From Plakobranchus ocellatus (taxonomy: Eukaryota; Mollusca; Gastropoda; Plakobranchidae): DNA of 30,319 nucleotides. The position numbers were made by a program, and so were the translations under genes. Shown here piece by piece: positions 1-28,384 of this stretch. Each line of letters opens with the position of its first letter. The stretch's first letter is position 1. The stretch is taken from contig BLXT01006675.1 in the NCBI GenBank assembly GCA_019648995.1, positions 542,239-572,557 of the forward strand. Direction: 5' to 3'. The notes beneath the pieces are model-generated. The model saw only the letters and a program-made list of their open reading frames with translations. It ran no database searches and was not told the DNA's origin.

Positions 1-27
1 CCCCCCCTCTCTCTCTGTTTCTGTCAG

Positions 28-165
28 TATACAATCAGTGGCAAGAAGGTTGAGGTGGCGGTCAAGCAAGTCATCTCTGGACAGGAGGTGTTACAGCGAG
101 GAGCTCTAGCCAACCCAGCCAGCCTTGATCTCTACAATAATATCCCTCAGCTTCAAGACTACTGA
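28..165 (+). CDS. Last coding exon of an unidentified plus-strand gene (partial)
   Basis: A C/T-rich tract ending in TCTGTCAG at position 27 is a convincing splice acceptor. The downstream frame stays open for 45 codons to TGA at 163-165, while the other two frames stop inside the exon. The peptide starts [14 protein letters not shown] and ends [10 protein letters not shown] do not recognise the protein. The opening piece loosely resembles the last beta strand of an RRM (xINGKKVEVxxA), but that is far too short to assign a family. Base composition is much less AT-rich than the following DNA, which supports it being coding. The gene's other exons lie left of the window. The exon phase is assumed to be 0 because that is the only long frame. 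Confidence 0.6.
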   Translation, partial: YTISGKKVEVAVKQVISGQEVLQRGALANPASLDLYNNIPQLQDY

Positions 166-343
166 CCTCTGACCCCCTTTATCTTGCAGTCCAGTATTTT
201 ACACAAACTCCTTCATCAAACTTTGCTCATGATAAAACTTACAGCCAGTTAATTGTAGCCTGTTTGTTGCCGCATTCATCATAAAAATATTTGTGAAGGA
301 TAGAATTGATGAAAGATAAAAAAAGGACTTATGCCATGTGGAG

Positions 344-349
344 AATAAA
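344..349 (+). promoter_or_regulatory. Candidate poly(A) signal for the upstream gene
   Basis: This is the first AATAAA after the stop codon at 165, about 180 bases downstream. A short 3' UTR would be normal, but many further AATAAA hexamers occur in the AT-rich DNA that follows. The true cleavage site cannot be fixed from sequence alone. Confidence 0.35.
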
Positions 350-2523
350 TTGTTATCAATAGGTGTGGTCTTATAAAGGGATGTTCAAGTGACCGGAAAA
401 AAAAAAAAAACATATTAAAAAGAAACTGAGTAAAACATGAACTGTCTCAGTTTCAAGTATTATTTATTCAATGCAAAAGGATGTGTTTTGAGTGAGAAGC
501 CAGAGGTGAGATTGCAATAATCTGTGTGGCAAATTGGCAACTTGACTTAAGACTTTGCAACTCACCAGATATGCATTTTGAGGTTTCAATTTTGTTGATG
601 TCTCAGTTGTGAAATTTTAGAGAGAGAATCGCCCTAAAGTAAGAATACATATTCTTTTATTTTACAAGGGCCTCACATAAAAAAAAAAAAGGTGCCCTGA
701 GTTCCCACAGATTTTCCAACGCTGCCACACATTGCATATTCAAGCCCTAAATTTTTTTTGTTAATTTTTGTGCAAACTTTTGCACAAAATTAATGAAACT
801 GGATCACCTTTACTATGAAGAAAAATTAAGAAAAGGAAGTGCACAGTTTTCTCAGTGCTTTACTAGTTTATTAAGGTTTTAAAAAAATGCATATTCTGCC
901 CATATATTTATTTTTTTTTTTTTGGTCCAGAACTTGCTATGAGAATATTCTCAACCCAGCCTGATCAGATCATATTATATTGTAGTGGGAAGGTCACAAT
1001 CATTGAAGTCACATTTTAAGGATAAAGTAAAATAATTTTTTATATACTAAGGGATTAAAACTAGGACAAAATAAAATGGTATGGTTAAGACAAACCATAT
1101 CACCCATAGGTGTTTGGAAGACGGTTTCATTTTTCAGATTGTGTACAAATTTTTAGTACTTTTTTTTACTCTATAAAATATGACTTTTAAAATATTATGA
1201 AAAAATTGTGCAGTTCAATCTGGCTTATCTGTGGAAGCCATAAGACTGGGGCTTTGTTAAGAAATTGGACATTGTTGATCAAAGCTAATTTTTTCTTTCT
1301 ATAGAACCTTTTCTTTTTTTGATTTTTAACATCTGATATCATGATGGTGAAGCAAACTCTTCATAGATCTAGCTAGGTTTCATTATTGCAAAACACACAA
1401 TGAAGAGTTGTAGAATACATCATTGGTTTTTATAACGTATAAAATGGGACGTTTGACTAATTCTGGAGTGTTATATACAGATTTTATATCCTGTGGTGAT
1501 GTTACATGTGAATATGTAAAATTATGACATAGGTAATTGTTTATATTTAATATGATCTTGTCTTATTGTTGCTATCCAAATCTTCAAAATGTTTTAGAAT
1601 TTGAAAATATTTGATTGTCTAGATCTTTTCATTTTTTCCAGGTTTAAGAGGCAATTAATTCTGTTATAGAGCCATGGAATACATTTTGTACTAGGGTAAT
1701 TCTACAGAACCATCATAACTGCTATTGCTATGTATGATTTTTTTAAAAATGTTGGGTTTTGGGGGATGGGAGTTAAACTATAAGCTTGTTGATTGTTCTG
1801 ATGAAATCAAAAGGTGTTACATGCAAGAACGACCTTCACAAGCTCTCGCATATTTTTATACATGACCTTCATTTTGTTGCTTTTGTTGTTTTGGTTATTG
1901 CTAAGCTGCTCAAGAATGTGAAAACACAACTCTCTGCTGTGTGTTGCTCATTTTGTCAAAACTTTGTTAACGATTGTTTGTAATGATATTTTTTATCCTC
2001 CATTTTTATTCATTATTTCATGTCTATTACACCTTGCAAGTTCACATTGGCCAGCTATTTTCCATCTACATGTTTGCTTTTTATCTCTGTTTGGCCATTG
2101 GATGTGGTCGGATGCAATTACTTTTTTTTTCTTTTTTTATTTGGCTGTTTTGCTGATGGCATTAGATTTTGTTCACGTAAATAGTGAACACATATGCTGC
2201 GTTGTGGAACTAATTTATCTTGTATAGTTGAGTTCTCTGACTGATCTGTGGATAGTTGTGTCATTCAGAATATTATCTGAAAGCGTTTCAAAATCTTTGA
2301 ATGTTGAAAAAAAAAATCATGCTTCCTTAAAAAAAGAATAAATCTGTAACCAAAAACATTAATCATTCACAAAATCTGGAGCATGCTGGAGACAAGGTAA
2401 TAACAATTATTCCTCAGTATTGGACACAACATAGAATAAGAGAGTTGCTTGATAAACTAGTCATTGTATCTGTGGATTGGCAAGGACCTCTTTTGATTGG
2501 CTGAATATCTTGCCACAATGAGA

Positions 2524-2554
<31 letters not shown>

Positions 2555-2565
2555 GCGCGCGTGTT
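2524..2565. repeat. GT/GC dinucleotide microsatellite
   Basis: An uninterrupted (TG)n run is followed by TG/CG-interrupted units. Alternating purine-pyrimidine tracts of this kind can adopt Z-DNA, but no functional context is visible here. Confidence 0.9.
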
Positions 2566-3259
2566 TGTAGGGGTTGGTGTAACTGGACCTTTCTGTGATA
2601 TTTTATTTCGTTAGTTATTTGCATGTATGATTTTCAAGTGCCATCAGGGAAATATAGGTCTTTAGTTTTGTTTATACATTATACACTATTGTTTTTTGCT
2701 TAGGTTTTCATCATAAGTTTTCTTCATTTTGCAGTTTCATATGTTTTTAGTCTTTTTTTTTATTGTTTTGTTTTCATTTTTTACTTGAAAATGTTAGTTA
2801 TATATCTATATATTTATATCTATAATTGTGGTTGGAAGTCAAGCCAGTGAGAGAAGACTTTTGTTGTTGCTTGATTATTTTATCCTCTGTCAGTTAAGCA
2901 ACAATGATGAGCAAAGATCTCAAGATTTTTCTTTTTTTAATGTTTTAAAGCAATATGTGTTTAGCCTTTATTGCAATTTTTATTTTATTGTTATTTAGAA
3001 TAGGAATACCTCTTTGTCATAACTGATCTGAATCATTTTAAAAGCTTGTAAAATATCTACATCATTTTTCAAAAGTAAAACAGCTCAACAAAAACCAGAA
3101 ATATTCCATTTTTTCTTGAGTTGTTTACATTTTAGAAAATAGCATAAATTTGTACAGCCCATAGTGCAATAACAAACGCTGCGTGACAAAACACCTGGAA
3201 CTTTAAATGTTTTTAGAGACACTTTTTAAAGAAAAAGAATGTTGTTTCAAGAAAACTTT

Positions 3260-3323
3260 TTTTTTCCACCAAGAGAAATTTTCACACCCTTTTCTGTTTC
3301 AAAACAAAATTTGGTGGAAAAAA
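3260..3323. other. 13-bp perfect inverted repeat (hairpin)
   Basis: TTTTTTCCACCAA at 3260-3272 is the exact reverse complement of TTGGTGGAAAAAA at 3311-3323, with a 38-base loop. If this lies in a long 3' UTR, it could fold in the transcript. Confidence 0.5.
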
Positions 3324-6300
3324 CATGGTGACATGGGCCATAGTTTTATAGACACAATTCTTTATTATTCTTGAAAGCAATTATGTTCTGTGTGCTTCAG
3401 TGTATTACAAAATATTTGTTGCCATGCTCGTTAAGTCTTGTTTAGCTCATGTTTAATTATAATTCTGTTTATCTTTCATGCTCTCTTGTTCTATTGGATT
3501 CAGTGGATTTACGGTAATACATGCATCCTATGATCCAGAGTTTACCTTTTGTTGACTCCATCAACAATCAGCTGTGGTGAGGGTGGGGTCTTACATTAAG
3601 CCCAAATCCATTGCTCGGAGACACCATATTTTTAAAATTAAAATGTACAAGACAAAGAGATCAGCTCAGAAACTTAAAAGATTAAAGGCCTTCAGTCTCC
3701 TTTACTTGAGATAATTCAATCCTTATTTTATAGTTTATATTGAGTTGCATCAGTTGCCAACGGTGGCCCCCCCAAAAATTGTAGCTGTAATTAATTTTTT
3801 TATTACATTTTTTGTTATTATTTTATGACCTTTTTAGTATTAAAAATTAATTTTCTATCAGTAGCTTGTATTGACGTACAGAAAAGCTGTGTTGATCCCC
3901 TTAATTCTATTTTGAGAAATGTATACAAATGAAAAAGAATTCAAAAGATATCCATGTTTCAATATTTTCTTGCATTGAAACCTCTCACTTTTTCTTAACT
4001 GGACACCTTCTAAACTTAAAAAAAAAAAAAAGAAAAAGAAACGAGTAAACAGCATGTCTTTTGTGTATATGATTGTCTCATTAAGATTTCTTCTTCTTGT
4101 GATCATGACTGTCTAGCAAGTATGTCTGGGTAAGCAGATAAAAGTTGGCATTTTTCTGCTGATATTTCAGAATACATGAAGTTTAAAATGAACAACAAAA
4201 ACAAAAGAATCAACCACAAGGTAATATTAAAAAAAAAATGTGATATACATGTATATATATAGATTCAATAGTTATATGGATAAACTAATTGGCTTATACA
4301 TTATGTATGTATATTGATCAATGTGATTTTGTTTTTCACTAGCACGAGAGTTTTGAAAAGATAATGAATTTTTTTTTCAATGACCAGATTTTAAAGATGC
4401 AATATTATACAACCTGTGGACCAGACATACTTTTGTCATATTCTGCTTTTTCTCCCCACTTTTCATGTACTAGGATTCAAAATGACAACAAAAGACATTT
4501 TTAGACAATAAACATATTTGCTAACCTCATAATTTTTTGTCATTACATGGTTCAGTAGTGCGGATCCTTTTGTGAGTGCCTTTTTTTAAAAACTGTATTA
4601 CATGGTCAATAGAGTTTCTTTGTTCCCTAGGAATATCCACTAGGGAATTTTGATGAAAAAGCACGACCTGAGTGTCCTCCTTTACTATGTTTCATAGCAC
4701 TTGCAAGAAAATGTTTCTGTGACCACTTCAATTTCATACCTGTTTCCTTTTTTAACCTTTATAAAACTTATTTTGCACTGGAGGGTAAAAGTAGATGATT
4801 GAGGAGCAGTAGAGGAAGAATGTAAAACTTGGGCAATGTACGCAGAGGAATGACAAGGCTGGCATTATTGTAAGGTAGCGATGGATAGGCAGAGGACCAG
4901 CCATGGCACCCAAGCTCTTTGCAGGTAATAATGAACTGGGCATGCTAACTTTTGGTATGCATTGTCAACTTGTTGGTATCTTTGGGATCTCGGGCTTCTT
5001 ATCCCCATCAACCTAAGGTCAATGCCCGTGTCCTCTGGTCAAGAAGTCTGTATTTAATCTATCTACTCATGTATTGAGCAGAATTGTAGGGAGGAGGCAC
5101 ATGTTGTGACAATATGAATAACAACAATAAGCATTCAGTAGATCAATGATTATTTCTCTACCAACAGCCTTTAAAAAGAAATATAATGAAAGAAATGTAC
5201 TTTTTCTCTTTTTTGTTTTATTATTTATTTCAATTCATGGCACCAATAGATACATATTGTCATAACAATAAACATAAAATGAATGTGATTTTTACGTGCA
5301 TTAAAGCTGATCAAAATATCATGAGAAATCTAAAAAAAACCACCAAACAACTTAATGTAAAACCAAGTCTAATGCATACTCTGGAATAAACAAAAACATA
5401 ATTAAAGAAAAACATGTGTATGATATTTTGATAAAAACAAAAAAAAATTTAAGGGAGGTAAATAAAGAAGAGACTTTACTTTTCCAAAAATGAGCCAAAA
5501 AAAAAAAAAAAATCCCAGAAACAAAATCAAAGGGAAATAAATCAATACATGAGCCAAAATAAGTAGAGGATGTGCCTCAGACTTCAATAACAAGGTCCCT
5601 GAAAATTCCTGTAAAATTAAACCAACAAAGGTAGTTATAAGACGTTGCTATGACAATACTGTTGGCTTGTAGAAAGACTAGGAAGGGAAAATCACACTGT
5701 AATATGAATAAGGGAATAAAAATACATGCATAAAAACTCACACAAAATTCATAAATATTTGGTCAGTGCAAGCTTATTATGGGTTCCACTTATGTCCAGT
5801 GCTCACATAATTATTAGTTATAGTTTTGTTCAGTATTGAAATACAATACATAGATATATGTTATGTCAATGCATGGTTATAATTTGATATATTTCATTAG
5901 TTTGGTCGATAGTATCCTTACAGTACACTCATGATTATGTTTTGTCTTGATTCCTAAATTATTGTCATGTTTTAAGATCATGCCTAATGAATTGTAAAGT
6001 CTCAAATAATTTGCTCTTTCCTAAGAATGCTTCTTGGAAAATAATTAAATCCAAAATTGAGGTTCAGAATGAACTAAGCTAGCATGCTTTGTGCAACCCT
6101 CCCTCCCTCCCCCCCAAAAAAAAATAAAACCGCAAAAATGTTAGTGAAAATTGAAGTGCGTGGTTTGCAACTAGCAACTTGACTTTGAATTCATTGCTTT
6201 TGACACACATCTGGGCTGGGGGGAAAATGTGACAACGTTGAGATGTCATCTTCATCTTAAGCAGGTGGTGGAAACAAGAGCTCTTATTGGACTGGATTTT

Positions 6301-9224
6301 TGTTTTTTTTTTTGTTAACAAACACTACAATTTATCTTGTCGCATGTTACGACTACTTTTTATTTCTGTGAGTTTTGACGCAACTAGTTTGATCTAACCA
6401 GGACTTTAACCCACGTGTTTTAAATTATGAATCCAACTGCCTGAGTTGAGAGTGAGGCCATAAAGAATGTTGTCATAAAGGCTAAACTTACACTTTTTTT
6501 AAATACATGTTAATGCATTTTAACTTTTTCAGCACAAAATTTGATATACTGGCATTGTTAAATGGGCAGAAGTCATACAACAGGAGTCAGTTTTATATCT
6601 GCATTACTGGGGTGAAATAAACCCGTCTATGTCTTTAACCATTTTTTTTTAATACCCCTTGAGAAATTGCGGAAAAATGATCCATTTCAAATGGAAGAGT
6701 CACAATTGTTATTTCTAAACAGCAAATCAGGTTTTTGGTTTTGTGTGGAAAAACAAATTTAAAAATTAGCATAAATGCCATTGGGCTGCCAATGGTTCAC
6801 AATGTGCACAGCACACCTGACAAACATCAAAAATCATGCAAATGGGATAAACATGCTTACACACTTATCACACACACACACCAAACCACACAATGATAGG
6901 TAGGGCATCACTCAGATCTACACACTACATGTTAAAAAGTTATTAATTAAGTTATAAATAAAAAGGTGTAGGAAAAAAAAGAGGGTCTTGTTCATGTTGA
7001 AGGTAAAGAAAAAAAACACACACATAATTATTATAAAAGAGTAGCCCATCATCTGCTGTTCTGATCGTAATACATTGCTCAGGATCTCCAACAACATACG
7101 GATTTTGGAAAACAATAGGGCATTGATCACTGCAAATTACTTCAGCCATGAATCACAAAAATACTGGGATCCTTGCCATTATCTCAATAAGCAAAAGTAT
7201 TCCATAGATTCAATTCATAGTCAAAACTAACATTTTTTCACATACACACACACACAGCCTGAAATAAAATGTGAAATATTTTGTTCTACGATTTTATAAA
7301 AAAACAAAACAAAACAAAATAAAACTTAGGAAAAAACCCCACCAACAATGTTGCATTTAACTTAATATTTCTCTTAAGTGCATAAGTAGTTCCTGACAGA
7401 AAAAATTAGAAAGCATCCTGGCTCCTGTTTGTTCAATTGCCAGACAAATTTTTAAAAATGTTCTGATAGGCTGTAGTCTGTAGTGGAGAAACTTTTTACA
7501 TGAAAGTAAAAAAAACCAACAAAAGTTAAAAGTCAGTATAGCATCCCACAATAAATGTTAGCAAGAACAAATAATTAAATGTAAGATTATATGGTTTTAA
7601 ACATAAATATTTTTAGATCCAAGTAAACAATAAAATTGTTGTTCAAAATACTTTTGCCCTTTGAGATCCTACAGAAAAAAAAACCCCTATGATTCATGTG
7701 AAACTAAATGTGATAAGTAGCAAAACTCAAATATACAATATATTAAGTTCAACTGTTAAAACACACAAAATGTGTGATTTGTTGCCAACTGTGACATGAA
7801 AAGATATAGCAAAATATTTGAACACGATTAGAAATATTAAAAAACACAGTTTTGTGATAATATCAGAAAATATTGATTAAATTTTTTGTTTTATACTGCA
7901 AAAATGATTTTTTTGATTTTTACCAATCATGTTTGACTATTTCTTGCCATAAGCCTCCTGGGCAAAACCGCTGAGAAACAACTTGGGTCACATGGTGTGA
8001 ACAGCTGTTATTGAGTTCAAGATGGATTGAATAATAACATCAGGCAACAGGCACTTTATTACTTTGAACAAAAATGTTTGGAGGAAATGAAAACACTAAC
8101 GGCTTTGATGACTTAGTTTTGGCATGGCCTGGCTAAGATTTCTTTGCATTGTTAAAAGTGAAACTGCGTTTCTTACAATAAAATTGAGAGCTCAATCACC
8201 TTGTGAAGTTACTCGTTTATGACCGATGTTAGATGATAATCTTGAATGGTATTCTTTGTAAAAAAAAATTCTAATTTTCCCTCTATGATGAGGTTCCACT
8301 TTGTAAAAAAATTCATGTTACTCAAGGTATTTAAAAAGACGTCTCTAAATAATAAAACGGCAAATATTTATTTTGTATTACTGAGATGTAAAACTGAAGA
8401 AAATAAATATGTTTGTTCATTTATGAGGGAGATTGTAAATTTCACATATGGCAAAAGACTCGCTTAAAATTCTATAGACCATTTTCAATTCAATGCATTT
8501 ATTTTTGCATTTAATAGTCCTTATCAATGTTTTCATCAATCCAAAGACAATTTATTAATTCATGTTGCTGTAATTGAAATTTTGTACAAGAATATTTTTT
8601 ATCAATAGGGGTTGACAATAACTTTGAACAGAAAAAGACAACTAGTCTGTTTTAATCATTGACTTTTTCCCTCCATTGCAAAATTGTTCTCAGATAAAAT
8701 TAACACTCTGCTTTCTTTCAGCAAAATTTGTGGTTTTGAAACTTGAGGTTATTGTCACACTTTTAGCCATCTGAAGAATTGTTGTTGTGTTGTTACTTTG
8801 CTTCTATTCTATAATGAACCCCTTCAATGTTGGAGATTTCAATATGCCGTACAAATGCACCTGGCAAATTAACTCATTATTTTTTTGTTTTGTCAATCCT
8901 TTAAATAGAGACAATTATTTTTATACAAGGAGATTTTCCTAAAAGAGCCTGGATTTTCCAAGAATGAAATATTACTCATTACATAAACATCAGTAATTTT
9001 ATACCATTCTGTTTGGCCATGTGAGTGTGTGTGTGTGTGTGCAGAAGCTAGATCTTGACACTTACATTTACAAAATCATGATCTAGGCTTAGATTAAAAG
9101 TAAGAGAGATATGAGATACTGAACAAATCTAAATCTAAATCATGATCTACTAACAATAAGGCAAATCCAGTTTAGCAACCATTGTGAAAATTGTGCATCA
9201 GCATTTAGATCAATAGGGTCCTTT

Positions 9225-9230
9225 TTTAAT
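9225..9230 (-). promoter_or_regulatory. Candidate RUS1 poly(A) signal (ATTAAA)
   Basis: Reading the minus strand, ATTAAA begins 26 bases after the RUS1 stop codon. It is the commonest variant of the poly(A) hexamer. A canonical AATAAA lies further away at 8498-8503. Either could be used; the choice needs transcript ends. Confidence 0.3.
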
Positions 9231-9255
9231 TCCTCCCCCCTCCCCAAACAAGATC

Positions 9256-21558
<12,303 letters not shown>

Positions 21559-21939
21559 GTCTGATAGGAAAAGAAAAAAAAACCCCAACAATTTGAATTA
21601 GATATTTTAATTTTATCAATTTGAACTTTTCAATCATGTACATGAGCCTTCCTCATACATGAAACACTGCCAATGCCTGAAATGTATATATTAAAAAACC
21701 TTCTATTCTTACTTCACATTACTTTTCAAAGAGTATCTGAACAGTTGTGCAACAAAATGACATATTAATATCATTCAATATCATTATAATCCATATGCTT
21801 GCTCCCGTTTGATCCTAACATTTTCTTGGCTGGAATTAAAATGGTTGAATATCAACAATTTAAGGTCAGTATTTATTTGGTGCTGTTATCTGTTAGCACT
21901 AAGTAAAATATATACATACAAAAAAAACAGGAAATAAAA

Positions 21940-21963
21940 GGGGGAGGGGGAGGGGGAGGGGGG
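21940..21963 (+). other. G-quadruplex motif
   Basis: Four G tracts of 5, 5, 5 and 6 are separated by single A residues. This is an ideal pattern for intramolecular quadruplex DNA. It sits in the predicted RUS1 5' intron; the G-rich strand is the template strand for RUS1, so the RNA would be C-rich. Confidence 0.8.
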
Positions 21964-22719
21964 TCAATAAATTCTTATTGTTCGAGACTAGTGTATATAT
22001 ACATAAATATATTGTCAGTGCCTTATTTCAGAAAGTTTTCAAACCATTGAAACAGCTTGAAATTCCTTTCTCTGAGTTTTGATGGTGAAAACTTGTTATA
22101 ACTGTTTTAATTCTAAGCCAAGATAGCCTAGGGAATTTTTAATTTTTTGAAAAAAATAGGAGCATTTCAAAATAGGAGAAGAACAACTTAAATATTAATC
22201 TAAAGAAAAAAAAATCTAATTTCAGAGTCACTCAGTCAGTGAGAAGTGATATAGTTTGGTGTTCTAAAAGACTTCAAAGTTATTTTGTCCAATGATCCAC
22301 ACTACTCCTTTTGAAAAAAGCAACTTTTTTTTTTTGCTCACTCTGACAGCCTGCAGACCAAATGTCTGCTGTATATCAGTAAAAATATGTAGAGGTTGGT
22401 TCTTCTGGACATAAATGTATAGCCTGTGTGCATCCTGGCTGTTTCACTTTTGAAAGAATTCAAAACTGACTAGTTTCAGATGCTATGATGTTTCAGGGCA
22501 GGATCTAAATGCATTTTGGGATCTTTTTCAAATTTTATAATGTTATTTATTACTTGCAGAGATGCTGCAGTGGAAAATTTAAAAAAAAATCTGACGCACA
22601 CATGCATCTAGATCTAGACTTAGGCGTCTAGTAGGCTCGCTGTTTGGCAAAATAAAAGACAGCTACGCTTAGTTAGAGAGCTAAAAATGTAAGACCAGCA
22701 GGAGCCATAGTAAGAAAGC

Positions 22720-23069
22720 GGCACTGGTGGAGGACTGCGGTCCCTACTTTGCCCACCCAAGGAAGTCGGCCATTTCGATTATTTGACGTCAGTAGGTGGG
22801 CTTCAAGAATCTAGATCTAGACATTAAATCTAGATCTACAATATTGCCTCTTCATTTCGTATGTAGCTGATGGTGTGAGAATGAAATTTTTTTTCAAATT
22901 TTCATAATAATAGAGCCAGCCGTTTAAGAAACATTCTATCATAAAAAAAAGACATATCGAAGTAGTAGATCTAGACCAGTAGTTTGTACACCCTTTGGCG
23001 TTAAATAATCGAAATGGCCATCCAATTTAGGAGGAAAAATGATAGAGACAGCAGTCCTCCACCAGTGCC
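22720..23069. mobile_element. 350-bp MITE with 8-bp target-site duplication
   Basis: GGCACTGGTGGAGGACTGC (22720-22738) is the exact reverse complement of 23051-23069. Imperfect pairing continues inward, including GGCCATTTCGATTATTT opposite AAATAATCGAAATGGCC, giving arms of about 75 bp. The flanks are a perfect 8-bp duplication, AAGAAAGC, at 22712-22719 and 23070-23077. It has no coding capacity, so it must have been moved by an enzyme supplied in trans. Eight-bp duplications fit the hAT, P or Merlin superfamilies; the GG start leans slightly to Merlin, but I cannot settle it. It lies in the predicted RUS1 5' intron, 17 bp (TSD excluded) from the predicted splice donor. Confidence 0.85.
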
Positions 23070-23100
23070 AAGAAAGCAAAGTTGGTACCGCAAAGTTTAC

Positions 23101-23290
23101 CTGTGTCGGTAAATCGTTTCGTTTTGGGATCTGGCGATCACAGTTTGCTGTCAGGGGAGTGTCAGCAAGACAGACTCACGAAACACCATAAAATAATCAA
23201 AGGAAAAACAATGCTCGGACAAGGCACTTTCGTTTTCGTTTTGACACAGGAAACGGATATCATAGAGGTTTTTACATGAAAACATTTTCA
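23101..23290 (-). other. RUS1: Predicted RUS1 non-coding first exon (5' boundary unknown)
   Basis: The RUS1 start codon (21556-21558) is only two bases after a strong acceptor on the minus strand (T-rich tract, CCTATCAG, AG at 21561-21562). A spliced 5' UTR exon is therefore needed. The best upstream donor is ACAG|GTAAAC, with GTAAAC at 23095-23100, giving an exon that ends at 23101. The upper limit given is a guess, bounded by the CCAAT boxes. Confidence 0.45.
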
Positions 23291-23291
23291 A

Positions 23292-23373
23292 CCAATCAAA
23301 TACCGTTTCTCTTTATGCACCAATCAACTGTACTGTATTAAAAACTATGCGTGTCAACACCGTTGCTAAGAAC
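23292..23373. promoter_or_regulatory. Bidirectional RUS1/TEKT1 promoter: two CCAAT boxes, forkhead site, X-box-like site
   Basis: CCAAT occurs at 23292-23296 and 23320-23324, both followed by CAA, 28 bases apart, which is suited to NF-Y. GTCAACA at 23353-23359 fits the forkhead consensus RYMAAYA. Three bases further, GTTGCTAAGAAC (23362-23373) matches an RFX X-box of two half-sites with one mismatch in the second. FOXJ1 and RFX factors jointly control many motile-cilium genes, including tektins. The sites lie between the predicted divergent first exons. The site calls come from reading consensus motifs, not from scores. Confidence 0.45.
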
Positions 23374-23379
23374 ATCTTT

Positions 23380-23439
23380 AGCATACACAACTTCCTCAGT
23401 GTGCTGTGTGTCCTGTGATTTATTTATTTTTTTGTTCGA
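23380..23439 (+). other. TEKT1: Predicted TEKT1 non-coding first exon (5' boundary unknown)
   Basis: A consensus donor GTAAGT at 23440-23445 would splice to the acceptor TTTTCATTGCAG, ending at 23894, two bases before the TEKT1 start codon. This makes a 455-base 5' intron. The exon start is a guess; transcription would begin just downstream of the X-box-like site. Confidence 0.4.
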
Positions 23440-23896
23440 GTAAGTTTAAAATTTCGCCCTATTTTATTTTTATTCAAGAGGCTGTAAGTGAATGAAAAAA
23501 ATAAGCAAAACTTGTAGCGTCTTTCACAGGTTTACACAGTTGATATTGATTAGATAATCAGAAGATAAATATGTACCAAGTATCTAATCTACATTCTAAA
23601 TCAAGCCTATCATTTAGATGTAGGCAATAATTTTAATAACTTAAATTCTTATGCGATGCGGTCCAGATCTTTTCATTTAGATACATTCAATCATTCCCCC
23701 AAACAGGTCAACTTAAGTATCCTATTATTTCTATAAATGGAGATGTTGGTCTAAGTCTTACAAGACTGCTGCTACAAACGTTTGATCAAAATATCCCTTT
23801 GTTTTCATTGACAGTTTCTCTAGCATTCGTTATTCATTTTCACAGATCCAAGGGATTTGATTGAATAATATTTTATTGATCATTTTCATTGCAGAG

Positions 23897-28280
<4,384 letters not shown>

Positions 28281-28384
28281 ATCCAGGGGATAATTGAGAA
28301 TACACGTATTATATGCATAGGGAATTGTGATATCTCCAAAAAAAAAAGATGATGATTTGATATCGTAAGTTTTGTTTGTTATCT

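Larger units (their letters stand above)
350..9220. other. Gene-free AT-rich region between converging genes
   Basis: No stretch here, on either strand, combines an open frame with splice sites and recognisable protein similarity. The short open frames are low-complexity or Phe/Leu/Lys-rich products of AT-rich DNA. The upstream gene ends at 165 on the plus strand and RUS1 ends at 9256 on the minus strand, so this is the space between two converging 3' ends. Part may be long 3' UTR from either side. Visible structure is limited to a GT microsatellite, homopolymer A and T runs, a 13-bp hairpin, and a weak tRNA-like patch near 6360-6440. Confidence 0.6.

Noticed and set aside
1964-2227. 87-codon plus-strand frame rich in Phe and Leu
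   Set aside because: Typical of T-rich DNA. It has no conserved pattern and no splice signals that join it to the upstream gene.
6360-6440. Possible tRNA gene or SINE head on the minus strand
   Set aside because: GGCAGTTGGAT and GGGTTAAAGTCC vaguely resemble A and B boxes, but no cloverleaf can be folded and no element ends are visible.
23082-23279. 65-codon plus-strand frame in the promoter region
   Set aside because: It overlaps the MITE duplication and the predicted RUS1 5' exon on the other strand, and has no recognisable similarity.
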